Below the pieces are notes generated by a model. That model was not told where the DNA came from. It searched no databases and was given only the letters and a program-made list of their open reading frames with translations. A program made the position numbers and the translations under genes. A stretch of 64,000 bases of DNA. Source: an uncultured Lachnospiraceae bacterium. Its GTDB lineage: Bacteria; Bacillota; Clostridia; Lachnospirales; Lachnospiraceae. The DNA lies in the NCBI GenBank assembly GCA_947632555.1, contig CANRPU010000005.1:62001-126000 (forward strand), read 5' to 3'. Below, one piece after another: positions 42,513 to 51,019 of the stretch (within the stretch, counting starts at the first letter, position 1; every line of letters begins with the position of its first letter).

Positions 42513-44048
42513 TCAGCACAGCGGCGCGAAGATCCGGAGGATGCCGTCCAGCAGCCACCGCCGGAAGTTCATGCCGATATTGTCCATTGTTTTCTCCCTG
42601 CACTTCTCCTGGGTATCCAGGAAATCCTGCTTTAGATCCTCCAGCAGAGAAGCCTTGTAGAACAGGGAATTGTTTTCAAAATGCAGAAACAGGCTTCTGT
42701 AATCCAGATTGACCGTCCCCACCGTTCCCACAATACCGTCGATCACGCAGCCTTTGGCATGCACAAAACCGGGCTCATACTCGTAGATCTTCACCCCGGC
42801 CTCCAGCAGAACAGGATAGAAACTGCCCGACATGCGGAATACCAGCTTTTTGTCGGGAACGCCCGGCATGATGATCCTCACGTCCACTCCCCTGCCGGCA
42901 GCCCGGATAAAAGCCTCCGTCAGGGCTTCTCCCGGCATCAGATAGGGTGTAAAAAACCACGCGTACTCCCGCGCCTGGGATAAAAGGTCGATATACAGTT
43001 CATTGCTGGCCGCATCGGCGCGCAGAGGCGAATCATAATAGCTGCACACCAGTCCGTCAAAATCCGACTGCGCCGCGAAAACGGAATTTCCTGTTTCTTT
43101 GGTTTCGTTTTTCCCGGTCAGGATCTCTTCCGGGATCGTTTCCCCCGTAAAGGCATCCCAGAATTCCGCGAACATCCGGGTATACGCCTGTGCCGCTTCT
43201 CCTTTCAGGCAGAACCCGATATCCTTCCAGTGCCCGTACTTCTGTATATGGTTGATATACTCGTCAGCCAGGTTGACGCCGCCGCTGAAGGCGGTTTCCC
43301 CGTCGATGATCAGCATTTTCCGGTGGTCCCTGTAGTTTAGCGTTCCCTTGATCACGACCAGGGGATTGAAGGCCGCGCAGCGGATACCCTTTTTCTTCAG
43401 TTTCGCCGCGTTCTGCCTGGAATAAGTGGAAATACTCCCCAGATCATCATACAGTACCCGCACGTCCACTCCCTGGGCCGCTTTCCGGCTCATGATCTCC
43501 ACCATGGAATCCCACATAAAACCGTTCTCAATAATGAAATATTCTACAAAGATAAAGCGCCGCGCCTTTTCCAGTTCTTCCAGCATGGCGGGGAAAAGTT
43601 CATCGCCCAGGGGATAATATCTGGCGCTCCGGTTGGGATACAGGCGCGCTCCCGTCACATTCTTCAGCGCCTGAAAGGCCTGTTCCATTCTTTTGTTTTC
43701 CATGCGGAAGGCCTCGCATAAGGCGGTATCATCTCCGGCCGGCGGAAGTTCCCTGACCGCTTTCAGTTTCTTCCGGAGAGGCTTTGTGGTACGCTTGTTC
43801 CCAAATACCAGGTAAAGAGCCGCGCCCGGAAGAGGAAAGGTCAGAATGACCAGGAGCCAGAGTATCTTGTAAGTGCCCTCATCCCTTTTGGTGATCAGAT
43901 ACAGCACAAACAAAAATGACAACAGGGAAAGCCCCAGATTGATCAGCGCCGCCCAGGGCGCCAGCCACCGGAACAATATCAGCAGCCACAGCGCCTGCAG
44001 CAGTACCGCGGGCAGCACCGTAAAAATGCGTCGTATCACTTTATTCAT
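42513..44048 (-). CDS. cls: Cardiolipin synthase
   Basis: 511 aa. Two N-terminal membrane segments are followed by two phospholipase D motifs, HRKMLIIDGETAFSGGVNLADEY and HAKGCVIDGIVGTVGTVNLD, the HxK...D pairs that form the active site. It joins two phosphatidylglycerols into cardiolipin. GAGGAGG upstream supports ATG 44048 (MNKVIRRIF). It sits in the non-sporulation segment that separates the two spoVA parts; the nearest upstream gene is the TPR-DUF4037-DUF4125 gene, 38 bases away. Confidence 0.93.
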   Translation of the reverse strand: MNKVIRRIFTVLPAVLLQALWLLILFRWLAPWAALINLGLSLLSFLFVLYLITKRDEGTYKILWLLVILTFPLPGAALYLVFGNKRTTKPLRKKLKAVRELPPAGDDTALCEAFRMENKRMEQAFQALKNVTGARLYPNRSARYYPLGDELFPAMLEELEKARRFIFVEYFIIENGFMWDSMVEIMSRKAAQGVDVRVLYDDLGSISTYSRQNAAKLKKKGIRCAAFNPLVVIKGTLNYRDHRKMLIIDGETAFSGGVNLADEYINHIQKYGHWKDIGFCLKGEAAQAYTRMFAEFWDAFTGETIPEEILTGKNETKETGNSVFAAQSDFDGLVCSYYDSPLRADAASNELYIDLLSQAREYAWFFTPYLMPGEALTEAFIRAAGRGVDVRIIMPGVPDKKLVFRMSGSFYPVLLEAGVKIYEYEPGFVHAKGCVIDGIVGTVGTVNLDYRSLFLHFENNSLFYKASLLEDLKQDFLDTQEKCREKTMDNIGMNFRRWLLDGILRIFAPLC

Positions 44049-44086
44049 TTTCTTTCCTCCTCTTATGGACATCTTGTAACGTTTCT

Positions 44087-46399
44087 TCAGAGAGAATGCG
44101 CTTCCGCGTCTTCCAGCGAGGCATAACCATAGAAACGAGCGCTGTTTTCCATGGTCATGGCCGCGATATTTTTCCCCTCCCGGCAGAGCTGTACGATAAA
44201 TCTTCCGTAGAGTTCCAGCATCTTATCGGAATAGGTTCCCAGCTCTCCCCGCAGATAGGTTTCATAGGAAGTATTTTCCGCCCCGTCCTCATAGGTATGG
44301 ATATTCCGGGCATTTTCCGCCAGACGGGGATAGGAAGCCGCGAATTCCTCCATACATTTTACCTGAATTTCCGTAACAGCCTCTATCACGGCCTTTTTCT
44401 CCGGGGAAAGAGGCGGCAGATAGCGCTCGATCTCCGCGTATTCCTCCGGAACCGTGCTTTCCATCATCCTGCCGTATTTCTCCTCTATCATGTTCCTGCC
44501 CGCGGCGAGAGCGGCGCGAAAATCACATAGATACTGCGCCAGCATTTCCTTTGTCCACGTCAGATACTGACTTTTTCGCATAATGGAAAAAGTGGGCCAG
44601 TTGTTCTGGCAGCTTGCCCTGCCTCCCTTGTTCCGCACCTTGTCAAAGGCCGCGAACTCCGTTCTGGCGATCTCTTCCGCCAGCTCTTCCCCGGACATGG
44701 CCAGGTATGCCGCTTTCCCCAAAAGCTCTCCGGTATGGGCATCCAGATAAGGTTCCCTGCTGCCAGTATAATCTTTTTCGTAAAGTCTGTCCGCGGCCAG
44801 CGCCGCCAGCTCTTCTATGACACCGGCCGGCTCCCCTCCCGCTTCTTTTACCGCCTTTACGAACAGGGGCGCCGCTTCCCCGGCTCCCTCCAGTCCGGCA
44901 AGTCCGCGCAAAAGCCATTTGTCATGGGGCGGATAACGGCCTTCTATGTAATAAAACAGCTTCATTCCGTATTTTAATCCCTCTGCCAGGGACAGAAACG
45001 CGGCCGTTTCATCTCCCCGTTTCTTCATCCTGCCAAAATTGTACTGGGCGCCCCTGGAAAACCTGGCGCAGGCTTCCGCGATCTTCAGATACCGCATCCT
45101 CACGGGAAAGCCTTTCTGCAGCAAGTTCCGCACAGCCGAAAAACTTCCTTCCGTATCCTGAAATACTTCACCGTTTACCGCGGCTGCCAGTCCCTCGTCC
45201 GGCACTTCCCCCCAGTCCACATCGCTCTCCTGGATCTCTGCCGTAACATTCCGGATATTTCCCTGTCCCAGCAGTCTTTCATAAAATCCCCGTATGGTCT
45301 GAACGCCCCGCCTTTCGCCGATCCTTCCGCCTTCCGCCCTGCGGTATCCTTTAAATTCCGCGGGCAGTTCCGCGTAGGCCTGCCTGAGCTGTTCCCCGAT
45401 CCGGTCATATATCTCGTCGGATACCCAAAGACAGAACCCCGGCCCCCAGTCATGGTCCTTAGAAAGCCCGTCATCCCAGCCGAAACAATCCGAGCCTTCC
45501 CCGCATAAGCCCGCCGCGATCCTGTCTTCGTATTCCGGGAATTTTTCATGCAGCATGGGCCTGCCATAGGTTTCAAAATATTCCCTGCAGAGATCCAGTC
45601 CTTTATCGCCAAGAGCCGCTCTGCAGGCCTTCAGATTTTCTTCCAGCCTGTGATAATATTCGTTCTCACCCAGAGAAGCCTTCATGCCTTCCATGGCTTT
45701 CTCAAAATAAGAAGCGGCCTCGGCGTATTTCCCCTGCTGATAATGATAAGTGCCCAGTGCGGACAGCGCGGCGCAGTAATGGGAATCCTTTACCTGTATC
45801 CCTTCAAACAGCTCTAACGCCCTGCGGGCGTATCCGGCTCCCTCTTCGTCCCGGCCGGTCCGCAGGCAGGCCGCCGCCAGGTTGGCGCAGGTCACCGCTT
45901 CCTCAAAAACGGCATTTTCATTTTGCTTCACGATCTCCAGCGCCCGGAGGAGATTTTCCCTTGCCTTCTCAAAATCGCCCATCTCCTGATACAGGAGGCT
46001 GACATTGTTGTAGAGGCTGGCGAAGAGCATATCCGTTTTGGGCAGAAGCCCTTCGTAAAGATCCGCCGCCTCCCCATACAGCTTCAGGGAGTCCTCCAGC
46101 CGCCCACCGGCGCGGTAGGCGTTGGCAATGTTCAGCAGGGTGGTGGCATAGGCCTCCGAGCCTTTGATCTCCATTTTATCCAGCAGCTTCAGGGCGGTTT
46201 CCGCGTAACGGTAAGATTCTTCCACCCGGCTGGTTTCCCGCATGTATCCTATCATATCGTTTACCAGCACCAGCAGCGCCGCGTCATCCTCTTCTTCCAC
46301 GGCCTGCCGTATTCCCTCTTCCAGCAGCCGCACCGCTTCTTCGTTTCTCTGCTGTTCCAGCAGCGCGTCATATTTCGCGATAATGGTTTCCGCCTGCAT
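44087..46399 (-). CDS. TPR - DUF4037 - DUF4125 multidomain protein
   Basis: 770 aa. The N-terminal 260 residues are at least five TPR repeats (e.g. ATTLLNIANAYRAGGRLEDSLKLYGEAADLY). The middle (about 270-500) carries a nucleotidyltransferase-like DUF4037 with GEGSDCFGWDDGLSKDHDWGPGFCLW, whose GSD...DD...D pattern is the metal-binding site. The C-terminal (about 560-760) is DUF4125, with NKGGRASCQNNWPTF. The two DUFs occur together in other Firmicutes; the TPR front is an addition. It may be a nucleotide-transferring or regulatory enzyme; the target is unknown. It lies 7 bases after the rsmF-like gene. Confidence 0.8.
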   Translation of the reverse strand: MQAETIIAKYDALLEQQRNEEAVRLLEEGIRQAVEEEDDAALLVLVNDMIGYMRETSRVEESYRYAETALKLLDKMEIKGSEAYATTLLNIANAYRAGGRLEDSLKLYGEAADLYEGLLPKTDMLFASLYNNVSLLYQEMGDFEKARENLLRALEIVKQNENAVFEEAVTCANLAAACLRTGRDEEGAGYARRALELFEGIQVKDSHYCAALSALGTYHYQQGKYAEAASYFEKAMEGMKASLGENEYYHRLEENLKACRAALGDKGLDLCREYFETYGRPMLHEKFPEYEDRIAAGLCGEGSDCFGWDDGLSKDHDWGPGFCLWVSDEIYDRIGEQLRQAYAELPAEFKGYRRAEGGRIGERRGVQTIRGFYERLLGQGNIRNVTAEIQESDVDWGEVPDEGLAAAVNGEVFQDTEGSFSAVRNLLQKGFPVRMRYLKIAEACARFSRGAQYNFGRMKKRGDETAAFLSLAEGLKYGMKLFYYIEGRYPPHDKWLLRGLAGLEGAGEAAPLFVKAVKEAGGEPAGVIEELAALAADRLYEKDYTGSREPYLDAHTGELLGKAAYLAMSGEELAEEIARTEFAAFDKVRNKGGRASCQNNWPTFSIMRKSQYLTWTKEMLAQYLCDFRAALAAGRNMIEEKYGRMMESTVPEEYAEIERYLPPLSPEKKAVIEAVTEIQVKCMEEFAASYPRLAENARNIHTYEDGAENTSYETYLRGELGTYSDKMLELYGRFIVQLCREGKNIAAMTMENSARFYGYASLEDAEAHSL

Positions 46400-46406
46400 A
46401 ATATCC

Positions 46407-47879
46407 CTATCCTTTCCGAAGCCCCTTGGGGTAATGATTTTTTATGATCCCGCCTGAGAGTCTGCCCCAGCCCAAGCTGTAAGCAGCTGGGCTGTAGGCA
46501 GCCTGGCTGTAAGCATCCGGACCGTCCTCGCCCAGGCATACCAGGCACCAGCCTTTATCCTTCTCCGTCACCGCGCGGGGCTTTCCGTCCGGTCCGCAGC
46601 CGTGCAGCTCCACTTCCTGCGGCGTCAGCGTCTGTCCGTTCAGAAAACGGGCCGCGGCGGCGCTCTCCGGGCGCAGCCGTGCCCAAAGCCTTACCTGTTC
46701 CGGTCTTAACGCCAGCGCCAGAGCGTGGGATGGTTCCAGACGGTTTTTTTTAAGCGTCCCTACGTGAAGCCCGGGCCGCAGTACCTTCAGGCCTTTTAAG
46801 GACGGTACGGCAGGAGGCGTCAGATACAGCTGCTCCCCAAACTTCAGAAAAGCTCCCGAAAAAGAAAATTCCAGCAGATTTTCTGTTCGGAAAGCGGCCA
46901 GTTCCTCCGGACATCCTACACGGCTCTGCCCCATCGCTTTTCCGTTCTCCTCCGTCCCTTCCCCACAGTCGTTTCCCTTTTGCAGCAGGGCCATGTAATG
47001 CCCTTCTCCCTCCGCCCTGTGAGGCATGATGCGCAGCGTATGTTCCAGCCCCGGGACCGGATCGTCGATCCAGTCCGGCCGGCCCGGCAGAAAACCTTCC
47101 GGCGCTTCCGGGCGCAGTATCAAAAATTCCGGATGCCTGCGCAGAAAACGGCTGATGCTGCCTTCGTCCTCTTCCGGTGCGAAGGTGCAGGTAGAATACA
47201 GCAGTCTTCCGCCGGTCCGCAGCATGACGGCGGCGGCATCCAGTATCCCGTCCTGCCGCGCCGCGCAGAAACGTACATTTTCCGCGCTCCACTCCCGCGC
47301 CGCTTCTTCGTTTTTGCGGAACATCCCCTCTCCGGAACAGGGGGCATCCACCAGTATTTTATCAAAGTACGCCGGGAAAAATTCCGCCAGTTTCTCCGGC
47401 GTTTCGTTGGTGACTATGGTATTGACCAGCCCCATCCTCTCCACGTTTTCAGAGAGGATCCTGGCTCTGGCCGGATGGATCTCATTGCTCACCAACACTC
47501 CCCTGCCCCGCATGGCCTCTCCCAGCTGGGTGGTCTTCCCTCCGGGCGCCGCGCACAGATCCAGTACCCGCTCTCCGGACATCGGGCGCAGAAAAGAAGC
47601 GGGCGCCATAGCGGACGGTTCCTGTATGTAATAAAGGCCGGCCTCATGAAATGGATGCCTGCCCGGCCTTTCCTCCGTTTTATCATAATAAAAGCCGCTG
47701 TCCGTCCAGGGCACCTGCCTTAAGCCAAAGGGAGCGATGCGCAGGAACTCTTCCACCGGGATCTTTCCCGTGTTGACACGCAGCGCTCCGCAGGGTTCTC
47801 CCTCCAGATACTGTTCAAACACAGGATATTCCTCTCCCAGTAAGCCTTTCATTCTTTCTTTAAACTCTTCGGGAAGCAT
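46407..47879 (-). CDS. RsmF/NOL1-NOP2-type 16S rRNA m5C methyltransferase
   Basis: 490 aa; start at MLPEEFKERM after GAGGAGTA. The SAM-binding core has VLDLCAAPGGKTTQLGEAM (about 112-130) and the catalytic cysteine motif DAPCSGEGMFRKNEEA; a C-terminal PUA-like/RsmF domain follows with FLNGQTLTPQEVELHGCG. It methylates a cytosine in small-subunit rRNA. Near the end a three-fold 15-bp repeat gives AYSQAAYSPAAYSLGWG. The promoter at 47952-47980 is part of a sequence related to the 134-bp repeats at the left of the window. Confidence 0.88.
   Translation of the reverse strand: MLPEEFKERMKGLLGEEYPVFEQYLEGEPCGALRVNTGKIPVEEFLRIAPFGLRQVPWTDSGFYYDKTEERPGRHPFHEAGLYYIQEPSAMAPASFLRPMSGERVLDLCAAPGGKTTQLGEAMRGRGVLVSNEIHPARARILSENVERMGLVNTIVTNETPEKLAEFFPAYFDKILVDAPCSGEGMFRKNEEAAREWSAENVRFCAARQDGILDAAAVMLRTGGRLLYSTCTFAPEEDEGSISRFLRRHPEFLILRPEAPEGFLPGRPDWIDDPVPGLEHTLRIMPHRAEGEGHYMALLQKGNDCGEGTEENGKAMGQSRVGCPEELAAFRTENLLEFSFSGAFLKFGEQLYLTPPAVPSLKGLKVLRPGLHVGTLKKNRLEPSHALALALRPEQVRLWARLRPESAAAARFLNGQTLTPQEVELHGCGPDGKPRAVTEKDKGWCLVCLGEDGPDAYSQAAYSPAAYSLGWGRLSGGIIKNHYPKGLRKG
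46477..46521. repeat. Three 15-bp repeats in the 3' part of the rsmF-like gene
   Basis: ctgtaagcagctggg, ctgtaggcagcctgg and ctgtaagcatccgga follow each other, coding for three AYS-containing pentapeptides. Confidence 0.7.
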
Positions 47880-47908
47880 GGTGTACTCCTCACTCGCGGC
47901 GGTATCCT

Positions 47909-47960
47909 GCCGGTGCATCCGCCATGTATTCTGCTTTGAATAAGGTCATTATACCACAGT
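47909..47960. repeat. Solitary relative of the 134-bp repeat
   Basis: gccggtgcatccgccatgtattctg then gaataaggtcattataccaca matches parts of the left-end repeat unit (gccggtgcatccggcatgtattctg, attataccaca) and the sequence gaataagg next to its first copy. Read on the minus strand it supplies TGGTATAAT for the rsmF-like gene. Confidence 0.75.
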
Positions 47961-47980
47961 GCCCGCCATGTTTCCAGTAG
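47952..47980 (-). promoter_or_regulatory. Promoter of the rsmF-like gene
   Basis: On the minus strand TGGAAA is followed after 17 bases by TATAAT with a TGTGG extension; the -10 lies in the repeat-derived sequence gtcattataccacag. Confidence 0.55.
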
Positions 47981-48017
47981 GAGCGGAAATAACAGTTCCC
48001 GCAAAGATAATTTTCCG

Positions 48018-48551
48018 TCAGAGATACATTTCTATCATCCGGATCCCCCAGCAGACCAGTCCCAGCGCCCAGCTTGTCACAATACCGTACAGGATCACGG
48101 GGCCCGCTATGGTAAAGATCTTGCACCCCACGCCGAACACCCAGCCCTCTTTTTTAAACTCTATTGCCGGCGCCGCCACGGAATTGGCAAATCCGGTAAT
48201 GGGCACCAGCGCTCCCGCTCCGCCCCATTTGACGATCCTGGGATAAAGATTAAAGCCCGTCAGCACCACGCTCAGCAGGATCAGGCTGAAGGAACACCAT
48301 CCCGCCGCCGTTTCTTTATCCATATTGACCACGCCGGTGCAGAAATTCAGTATCCCCTGCCCAAGCAGACAGATACTCCCTCCTGTCAGAAACGCTTTCC
48401 CCATCTGCAGCCAGAGATTGTGCGTGGGTGTCATCCCCTTCGCGTATTTTTCATAATGCTTCTTTTTTTCTTCCACCTGATAGTCCGGTTTCAGTTTATC
48501 CGCGTTTTTTGCTGTTTCTAATGTCACATCCTGTTTCCCGTTATCCGTCAT
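48018..48551 (-). CDS. spoVAC: Stage V sporulation protein AC
   Basis: 177 aa from MTDNGKQDVTL, preceded by GGAGGAAGT. The SpoVAC pattern is complete: YEKYAKGMTPTHNLWLQMGKAFLTGGSICLLGQG, GFNLYPRIVKWGGAGALVPITGFANSVAAPAIEFKKEGWVFGVG. SpoVAC is a mechanosensitive-channel-like membrane protein for dipicolinic acid. Upstream, CATACTA and GAATA form a sigma-G-like promoter. It is 100 bases from spoVAB and is followed by the rsmF region rather than spoVAD. Confidence 0.93.
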   Translation of the reverse strand: MTDNGKQDVTLETAKNADKLKPDYQVEEKKKHYEKYAKGMTPTHNLWLQMGKAFLTGGSICLLGQGILNFCTGVVNMDKETAAGWCSFSLILLSVVLTGFNLYPRIVKWGGAGALVPITGFANSVAAPAIEFKKEGWVFGVGCKIFTIAGPVILYGIVTSWALGLVCWGIRMIEMYL

Positions 48552-48601
48552 ACTTCCTCCGTTCCGCCGCCCAAGCGGCTTTCTGCTCATCTGACCGCTA
48601 T

Positions 48602-48630
48602 TAGTATGCCGCCGTATCCGCATCCTATTC
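48602..48630 (-). promoter_or_regulatory. Candidate sigma-G (forespore) promoter of spoVAC
   Basis: GAATA (48630-48626), 17-base spacer, CATACTA (48608-48602) on the minus strand. Both boxes match the GHATR / CATNHTA pattern fully. It lies between spoVAB and spoVAC. Confidence 0.55.
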
Positions 48631-48650
48631 CTGTTTCGCGCGTATCTCTT

Positions 48651-49139
48651 TTATCCCGCCGTCCCGTGCAGCTCTGCCGCGAAATAAAAAAGAGAACCCG
48701 CCAGTTTGCCGGCGGCCATGGCCAGCACGGCGATCCCAAGGCCGCGTCGGAATCCTATCCTTCTGGCAAAAATAGGTACGCTGTCCAGCATTTCCGCGAT
48801 GGCCAGCGCCAGACAGCCCACGAACATGCCGGCAAAGATCCCCGCGAACGCCAGAAAAAGGCTGCCGCCTATCCGCAGAGCGGCGGGCGGAACCCCTATT
48901 CGCAGAAGCGCCTCCCCGATATGGCTGTAACGCTCAAATACGCTGGCAAAGCCGCCCGCCACCGTACCCGCCGTGACCAGTTCCTCGTACAGGACCGCCT
49001 GCTTCGCCGTATGGGTTTTGCCCGCGAATCTGGGGATCAGCCCCACGGCCGCCAGCACGGTAAACACCCCTGCCGCCGCCAGCGTTCCGAAGCTAAACCC
49101 GCAGGCGGCCAGAAGCAGATATTTCAGTTTAAGAAGCAT
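48651..49139 (-). CDS. spoVAB: Stage V sporulation protein AB
   Basis: 162 aa with four to five hydrophobic helices (e.g. YLLLAACGFSFGTLAAAGVFTVLAAVG). The arrangement PRFAGKTHTAKQAVLYEELVTAGTVAGG and SLFLAFAGIFAGMFVGCLALAIAEMLDS fits SpoVAB. Its start lies inside the end of spoVAA with an 11-base overlap, so the two are coupled. Role in spore dipicolinic-acid movement is less clear than for AC-AD-AE. Confidence 0.88.
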   Translation of the reverse strand: MLLKLKYLLLAACGFSFGTLAAAGVFTVLAAVGLIPRFAGKTHTAKQAVLYEELVTAGTVAGGFASVFERYSHIGEALLRIGVPPAALRIGGSLFLAFAGIFAGMFVGCLALAIAEMLDSVPIFARRIGFRRGLGIAVLAMAAGKLAGSLFYFAAELHGTAG

Positions 49140-49764
49140 CTATGGTCTTTCCCTCCCTTTCGGCAGTTTCTATCAGCGCGTTGTTTACGTCCTTTTCATA
49201 GACGCGCATTCCCACCTCAATGGGTGTGGGGTCTTTGGTGAGCCTGCGCCCGCCCACATGGTTAAAGAACACAATGATCCCCAGCGCCAGCCCGACGGAA
49301 TATGCCGCCTCCAGCACGGACACTCCCTGGGGCTCCTCCCCCATCACGATGCGGTGTATCTGCGCGAAAACATCGGCAATGCCGATATCATTGTGGTAGG
49401 CCATGATGGTAAATGCCGTACCGAAAAAACTCACCAGCGCCACCAGGACGATCTTGACGCCCTGCTTCAGTTTTTTGTGCTTATCCGGCTCTATCAGTTC
49501 TATCAGGACATCGCTCTCTCCCAGGCTTTCCACCGTCACCCCGGGAACGGCTTCCTCTATCAGCTCAACAATCTTTAACACACTGATGACGCACCGCTTT
49601 GCCTGGCCCGCCTCGTTCTGAAAGTGATGTATCCGGATATTTTTGACCTTCGCGGCCGCGGCGGCATCGGCGCAGCGCACACTGCCCGCGTCCTGCAGAC
49701 GGACTTCCCTGTTTTTCGTTTCCACATTGCGGTTCAGCTTGATGTAACACACACATTCCGCCAT
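49129..49764 (-). CDS. spoVAA: Stage V sporulation protein AA
   Basis: 211 aa. The N-terminal 120 residues are soluble (CVCYIKLNRNVETKN; AAKVKNIRIHHF), and two membrane segments (about 117-140 and 159-178) follow, then GRRLTKDPTPIEVGMRVYEKDVNNALIE. This matches SpoVAA. It is the first of the proximal spoVA genes behind GH25, with a terminator-like hairpin 30 bases upstream; its promoter is not clear. Confidence 0.9.
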   Translation of the reverse strand: MAECVCYIKLNRNVETKNREVRLQDAGSVRCADAAAAAKVKNIRIHHFQNEAGQAKRCVISVLKIVELIEEAVPGVTVESLGESDVLIELIEPDKHKKLKQGVKIVLVALVSFFGTAFTIMAYHNDIGIADVFAQIHRIVMGEEPQGVSVLEAAYSVGLALGIIVFFNHVGGRRLTKDPTPIEVGMRVYEKDVNNALIETAEREGKTIDAS

Positions 49765-49796
49765 ATCTCCACGCCCCTTCCCGAATTTTTTCTGCT

Positions 49797-49828
49797 AAAA
49801 AAGGCGGCTGCAACATTACAGCCACCTT
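49797..49828 (-). terminator. Terminator after the GH25 gene
   Basis: GGTGGCTGT.. and ..GCAGCCGCC form a stem, followed by TTTTTT on the minus strand, about 35 bases after the GH25 stop. Confidence 0.75.
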
Positions 49829-49859
49829 TCATTATTTCCCGTTTTTTTCCTGTTATACG

Positions 49860-50918
49860 CTACCACTCTTTAAAACTGATATTCATATCCACCTCTCCGC
49901 CGATGCCGTCCACATGTCCCGTATCGGAATACTGCCACACGGCATACTCATAGGGGAAGTACAGGTCTGTTCCATAGTAGGCAAACCATTTCTCCACGTC
50001 TTCAAAAGAGGCCATATCTATCAGTACGCTCCACATTTCCATATTGGAATAGATCATGGGAGTATAGCCCGCCTCCCGGATCTTGTCGATAAATACCCTG
50101 GCCACTCTGGTGCGTTCCTCTACGGAGATCTGATTCATACGGCCGTTCGCGGCTCCGGTCTTTTCCACGTCGTATACGATCGGGTAGGTCACATTATAAC
50201 CGGCAATGGCATCCAGCACCACCTGAGCCTCCTCCTGGGCCTCCTCCTCGTTGACCGCCTGGGAAAAGAAGTAGACACCCACCTTGATCCCCGCGGCCGT
50301 GGCTCCCTGCACATTGTCCTCAAACTTTTCATCCAGCAGGATCTTGCCTTCCTCGCCATAGCCTCTCACGCCTACCCGGATAAACGCGTATTCCACGCCG
50401 GACTGCGCCACCCTGTTCCAGTCAATATCCCCCTGATAACGGGATACGTCTATCCCCTTGTGGGAGATCACCGTACCGTTCTCCACATATTGCAGTTCCC
50501 CGGTTTCCAGTACCAGCAGATTCTCCTGCAGCAGATCATGATGCTTTAAATCGTCCCGGATAGGTACAAAATGAAACTGGCCGTTGCTGACCACCACGAT
50601 ATGTTCCGGATAAAGCGGCCGGAGAGTGTCCACCACGGTCTGCCCGTTTTCCAGTCCGATACGGATCTCGGACAGAATGGAATCGGAAACCTCCAGACGG
50701 GCCGCATCCTCCGCGTTGGCCACCGCCTCCGCCAGCATAAGGTCCACTTCTTCTTCGGAATAGGTGATCTCCGGCAGCTCCGCCGAAACCTGTACCGCTT
50801 CTCGCCGGTTCAGCCTGTCGTAGACCAGTAGTGCCGCCGCTACCACGATGCACAGCGCCGTCAGACAGCTTATGACCGTCACGGTATAAAACAGCATTTC
50901 CTTTTTCTTTCGCTTCAT
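49860..50918 (-). CDS. Membrane-anchored GH25 lysozyme-like muramidase
   Basis: 352 aa. A short cytoplasmic tail, one membrane segment (about 8-31) and a 120-residue linker precede the GH25 domain (about 150-350): GIDVSRYQGDIDWNRV, YAFIRVGVRGYG, YPIVYDVEKTGAANGRM and WQYSDTGHVDGI. The catalytic Asp/Glu residues of the family are in the first and third blocks. It cuts peptidoglycan. Between sigF and spoVAA it occupies a place where other spore formers have none, and it may act in engulfment or coat/cortex steps, by inference. Confidence 0.9.
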   Translation of the reverse strand: MKRKKKEMLFYTVTVISCLTALCIVVAAALLVYDRLNRREAVQVSAELPEITYSEEEVDLMLAEAVANAEDAARLEVSDSILSEIRIGLENGQTVVDTLRPLYPEHIVVVSNGQFHFVPIRDDLKHHDLLQENLLVLETGELQYVENGTVISHKGIDVSRYQGDIDWNRVAQSGVEYAFIRVGVRGYGEEGKILLDEKFEDNVQGATAAGIKVGVYFFSQAVNEEEAQEEAQVVLDAIAGYNVTYPIVYDVEKTGAANGRMNQISVEERTRVARVFIDKIREAGYTPMIYSNMEMWSVLIDMASFEDVEKWFAYYGTDLYFPYEYAVWQYSDTGHVDGIGGEVDMNISFKEW

Positions 50919-51019
50919 GATTGTCCCTTCCGTATTTTACGCTCTCTTGTTTTTTATTATAAACTACTTTTATTTCTTAGGGAAGTGGTAACGGCTGGAA
51001 TTCAAAAAAACTTAACAAT

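Noticed and set aside
49834-49862. Sigma-F-like promoter (GTATA, GGAAATAATG) just after the GH25 gene
   Set aside because: The -10 fits, but the spacer is 14 rather than about 16 bases, and a transcript from it would run directly into the intrinsic terminator.
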